Shown piece by piece: positions 15,419 through 17,224 of a stretch of 17,224 nt of DNA. The notes beneath the pieces are model-generated. The model ran no database searches and had not been told where the DNA came from. It saw only the letters and a program-made list of their open reading frames with translations. The translations under genes were made by a program, and so were the position numbers. Positions within the stretch are counted from its first letter, which is position 1, and each line of letters opens with the position of its first letter. The DNA comes from Fusobacterium sp. (GTDB taxonomy: Bacteria; Fusobacteriota; Fusobacteriia; Fusobacteriales; Fusobacteriaceae): assembly GCA_020024915.1 (NCBI GenBank), contig JAHHSZ010000034.1, positions 1 through 17,224 on the forward strand. The letters are read 5' to 3'.

Positions 15419-16924
15419 ATGCATAGAAAGATAATGGTACAGGGGACAGGTTCATCTGTTGGAAAAAGTATAATAGTAGCTGGGTTATGTAGGATTTTTG
15501 CTCAAGATGGGTATAGAGTTTCACCATTTAAGTCACAGAATATGGCTTTAAACTCATTTGTAGATATAGAGGGGCTAGAGATGGGCAGAGCTCAGGTGGT
15601 ACAGGCTGAAGCTGGAATGGAGATACCGAGAGCTTTTATGAATCCCATACTTTTAAAACCAAATTCTGATAATAACTCACAGCTAATAATTGAGGGTAAA
15701 CCTGTTAAGAATACTTCAGCTCAGGAGTATTTTTCAAATTGTAGTTACTTGAAAGAGGTAGCTTTGAGAAACTATCAGAAGATAGAGAGAGATTTTGATA
15801 TTGGAGTGTTGGAAGGGGGAGGAAGCCCAGCAGAGATAAACTTGAGAGAGTATGACTGTGTGAATATGGGTATGGCTGAACTTGTAGATGCTCCAGTGAT
15901 ATTGGTAGGGAATATAGAGATAGGTGGGGTATTTGCCTCACTTTATGGAACTATAGCTCTATTGGAAGAGAAGGATAGAAAGAGAATAAAAGGCTTGATA
16001 ATAAATAAGTTTAGAGGAGATGTTGAACTATTAAAGCCTGGAATAGATATGCTTATGGCAAGATTGAAGAGTGAGGGTTTGGATATTAAATTCTTAGGAG
16101 TTATCCCTTATGAGAGATTGGATATAGAGGAGGAAGATGTATTAGCTAAGAAGATAAATGACTACACTAAAAAAGAGGGAGAGATAAAGATAAGTGTAAT
16201 TAGGACAGATAAGATGTCTAACTATACAGATTTTGATGCTCTCAATCAATATTCAGATGTGGCACTAAACTATGTGTTTCATAAGGAGGATCTAGGAGAA
16301 GAGGATATAATCATACTGCCAGGAAGTAAAAATACAATATCTGATATTGAGAAGTTAAAAGAGAATGGGATATTTGAAAGAGTTAAAGAGTTAAAGAATA
16401 GAGGAACAGTGGTAGTAGGAATTTGTGGTGGATTCCAGATGCTAGGAGAGGAGATAGAGGATCCACACCATATTGAGGGAGACCAAGAGAGAGTAGAAGG
16501 ATTTGGTTTCTTAAAAATTAAAACTGTTATGGAGAGAGTGAAATATACCCAGCAGGTGGAGAGAGTATTGGAGAGTGACCTTGGAAACAGTGCTATAAGA
16601 GGTTGTGAAAATCTCAAGGTGAGAGGGTATGAGATACATCAAGGAGTAACTGTAGGAGAGGAGAGTAACCTAGTTAGAGAGGAGAACTTCATCCTTACAG
16701 CTAATGAGAGTGTATTTGGAACATATATTCACGGAATCTTTGACAATGAGGAGTTCACTAGAAGATTTTTAAATAATGTAAGAGAGAGAAAGGGGCTAAA
16801 ACCTCTAGAGGATAAATTTTCATTTGCTGAATTTAAAGAAAAGGAGTATAATAAACTTGCAATGCTTTTGAGGAACAACCTTGATATGGTAAGTATTTAT
16901 GAGATAATGAATAAAGGATTATGA
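15419..16924 (+). CDS. cobQ: Cobyric acid synthase (CobQ/CbiP)
   Basis: This is a cytoplasmic enzyme of cobalamin biosynthesis. It uses ATP and glutamine to amidate side chains b, d, e and g of adenosylcobyrinic acid a,c-diamide to give cobyric acid. The N-terminal dethiobiotin-synthetase-like domain has the P-loop GTGSSVGKS at residues 9-17, then FKSQNMALNSFV and MGRAQVVQAEA, diagnostic of CobQ. The C-terminal class I-like glutamine amidotransferase domain has nucleophile C336 in GICGGFQMLG and histidine H438 in GTYIHGIFDN; the RGYEIHQG segment is typical of the family. Length 501 is normal. AAGGAG at 15407-15412 sets the start. It lies 76 bp after the MerR gene, with no terminator seen and no room for a cobalamin riboswitch. 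The gene is also called cbiP in anaerobic-pathway organisms. Confidence 0.95.
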   Translation: MHRKIMVQGTGSSVGKSIIVAGLCRIFAQDGYRVSPFKSQNMALNSFVDIEGLEMGRAQVVQAEAGMEIPRAFMNPILLKPNSDNNSQLIIEGKPVKNTSAQEYFSNCSYLKEVALRNYQKIERDFDIGVLEGGGSPAEINLREYDCVNMGMAELVDAPVILVGNIEIGGVFASLYGTIALLEEKDRKRIKGLIINKFRGDVELLKPGIDMLMARLKSEGLDIKFLGVIPYERLDIEEEDVLAKKINDYTKKEGEIKISVIRTDKMSNYTDFDALNQYSDVALNYVFHKEDLGEEDIIILPGSKNTISDIEKLKENGIFERVKELKNRGTVVVGICGGFQMLGEEIEDPHHIEGDQERVEGFGFLKIKTVMERVKYTQQVERVLESDLGNSAIRGCENLKVRGYEIHQGVTVGEESNLVREENFILTANESVFGTYIHGIFDNEEFTRRFLNNVRERKGLKPLEDKFSFAEFKEKEYNKLAMLLRNNLDMVSIYEIMNKGL

Positions 16925-16931
16925 GGTAAAA

Positions 16932-17224
16932 ATGAAAGATAGATATGAAAATTTAAAGGAAAAAATTGGTAAAAATTTTGAAGAGATAAAGAGTTTGGCT
17001 ATCTCTCAAAATATAATGGAAGAAGCTAGATTGGAGATGAATCTAAAGATAATCCAAGCTGTGGTAATGAGATATATTAGAATAGTTCTTTTTCAAAAAA
17101 AAGGGATAATACTGTGTACCTCGGTAAAAGAGATTATGGAGTATGTGAGCACAGGGTTTTTGAGATACTTCTCTAAGAGTGAAGATAGAAAGTTTGCTCT
17201 GGAGAGAGCTAGAAGAGTTGAGCT
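16932..17224 (+). CDS. Unrecognised protein, 5' part only, downstream of cobQ
   Basis: An open frame begins at ATG 16932, seven nucleotides after the cobQ stop codon, with GAGGT at 16923-16927 as a close ribosome binding site. It stays open for 97 codons to the window edge. The visible part is rich in lysine, glutamate, arginine and isoleucine, starts MKDRYENLKEKIGKNFEEI, and looks helical. A moderately hydrophobic patch near residues 52-64 (RIVLFQKKGIILC) is not convincing as a membrane segment. There is no signal peptide. The close spacing implies cotranscription with cobQ, so a role in cobalamin or linked metabolism is possible, but I do not recognise any corrinoid enzyme in this fragment and assign no function. 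Confidence 0.65.
   Translation, partial: MKDRYENLKEKIGKNFEEIKSLAISQNIMEEARLEMNLKIIQAVVMRYIRIVLFQKKGIILCTSVKEIMEYVSTGFLRYFSKSEDRKFALERARRVE

Noticed and set aside
2408..16617. Open frames of 67-146 codons on the minus strand inside the kinase, adaptor, pump and cobQ genes
   Set aside because: They lie opposite well-supported genes, lack good ribosome binding sites, and have the serine/phenylalanine/leucine/isoleucine-rich composition expected from the complement of lysine/glutamate-rich coding DNA.
1..17224. Mobile elements, integrase or attachment sites, CRISPR arrays, tRNA or rRNA genes
   Set aside because: No transposase, recombinase, flanking repeats, regularly spaced repeats or RNA-gene signatures were found; base composition is even across the genes.

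Overview
The window is AT-rich, has strong purine-rich ribosome binding sites, and carries genes typical of a Gram-negative envelope: a FomA-type porin, a TolC-like channel and two RND efflux systems. The porin, with its short acidic/proline linker ahead of a beta-barrel that ends in phenylalanine, closely resembles the FomA family of Fusobacterium. I infer a Fusobacterium, possibly one of the cobalamin-synthesising species such as the varium/ulcerans/mortiferum group. The species is not proven by anything visible here.

Layout, all genes on the + strand. Positions 1-240 hold no convincing gene but contain a conspicuous inverted-repeat leader in front of the porin gene (241-1332), which ends at a clear intrinsic terminator. 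An intergenic stretch of about 270 bp holds promoter and regulator-site candidates for an OmpR-type response regulator (1656-2312) and its histidine kinase (2322-3716). Next is efflux operon 1 (3778-10308): a TetR repressor, a TolC-family outer membrane channel, a lipoprotein adaptor, an RND pump and a small PG0541-family accessory protein, closed by an intrinsic terminator at 10325-10354. Efflux operon 2 (10438-15342) has its own promoter and consists of a lipoprotein adaptor, a second RND pump and a BmrR-like MerR regulator, but no outer membrane channel. The window ends with cobyric acid synthase (cobQ/cbiP, 15419-16924) and the first 97 codons of an unrecognised gene that runs off the edge.

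Functional reading: one OMF gene may serve both adaptor-pump pairs. Three local regulators of different kinds (two-component system, TetR, MerR) flank or sit in the efflux genes. The TetR operon has a 17-bp palindrome over its -10 box, the usual architecture for autorepression. The MerR protein carries a GyrI-like small-molecule-binding domain and is translationally coupled to pump 2, suggesting drug- or metabolite-responsive control. No mobile element, CRISPR array, tRNA or rRNA was seen. Most of the window is conventional envelope and efflux biology. The items most worth a second look are the porin leader, the PG0541-type protein, the shared-channel arrangement and the unknown gene after cobQ.
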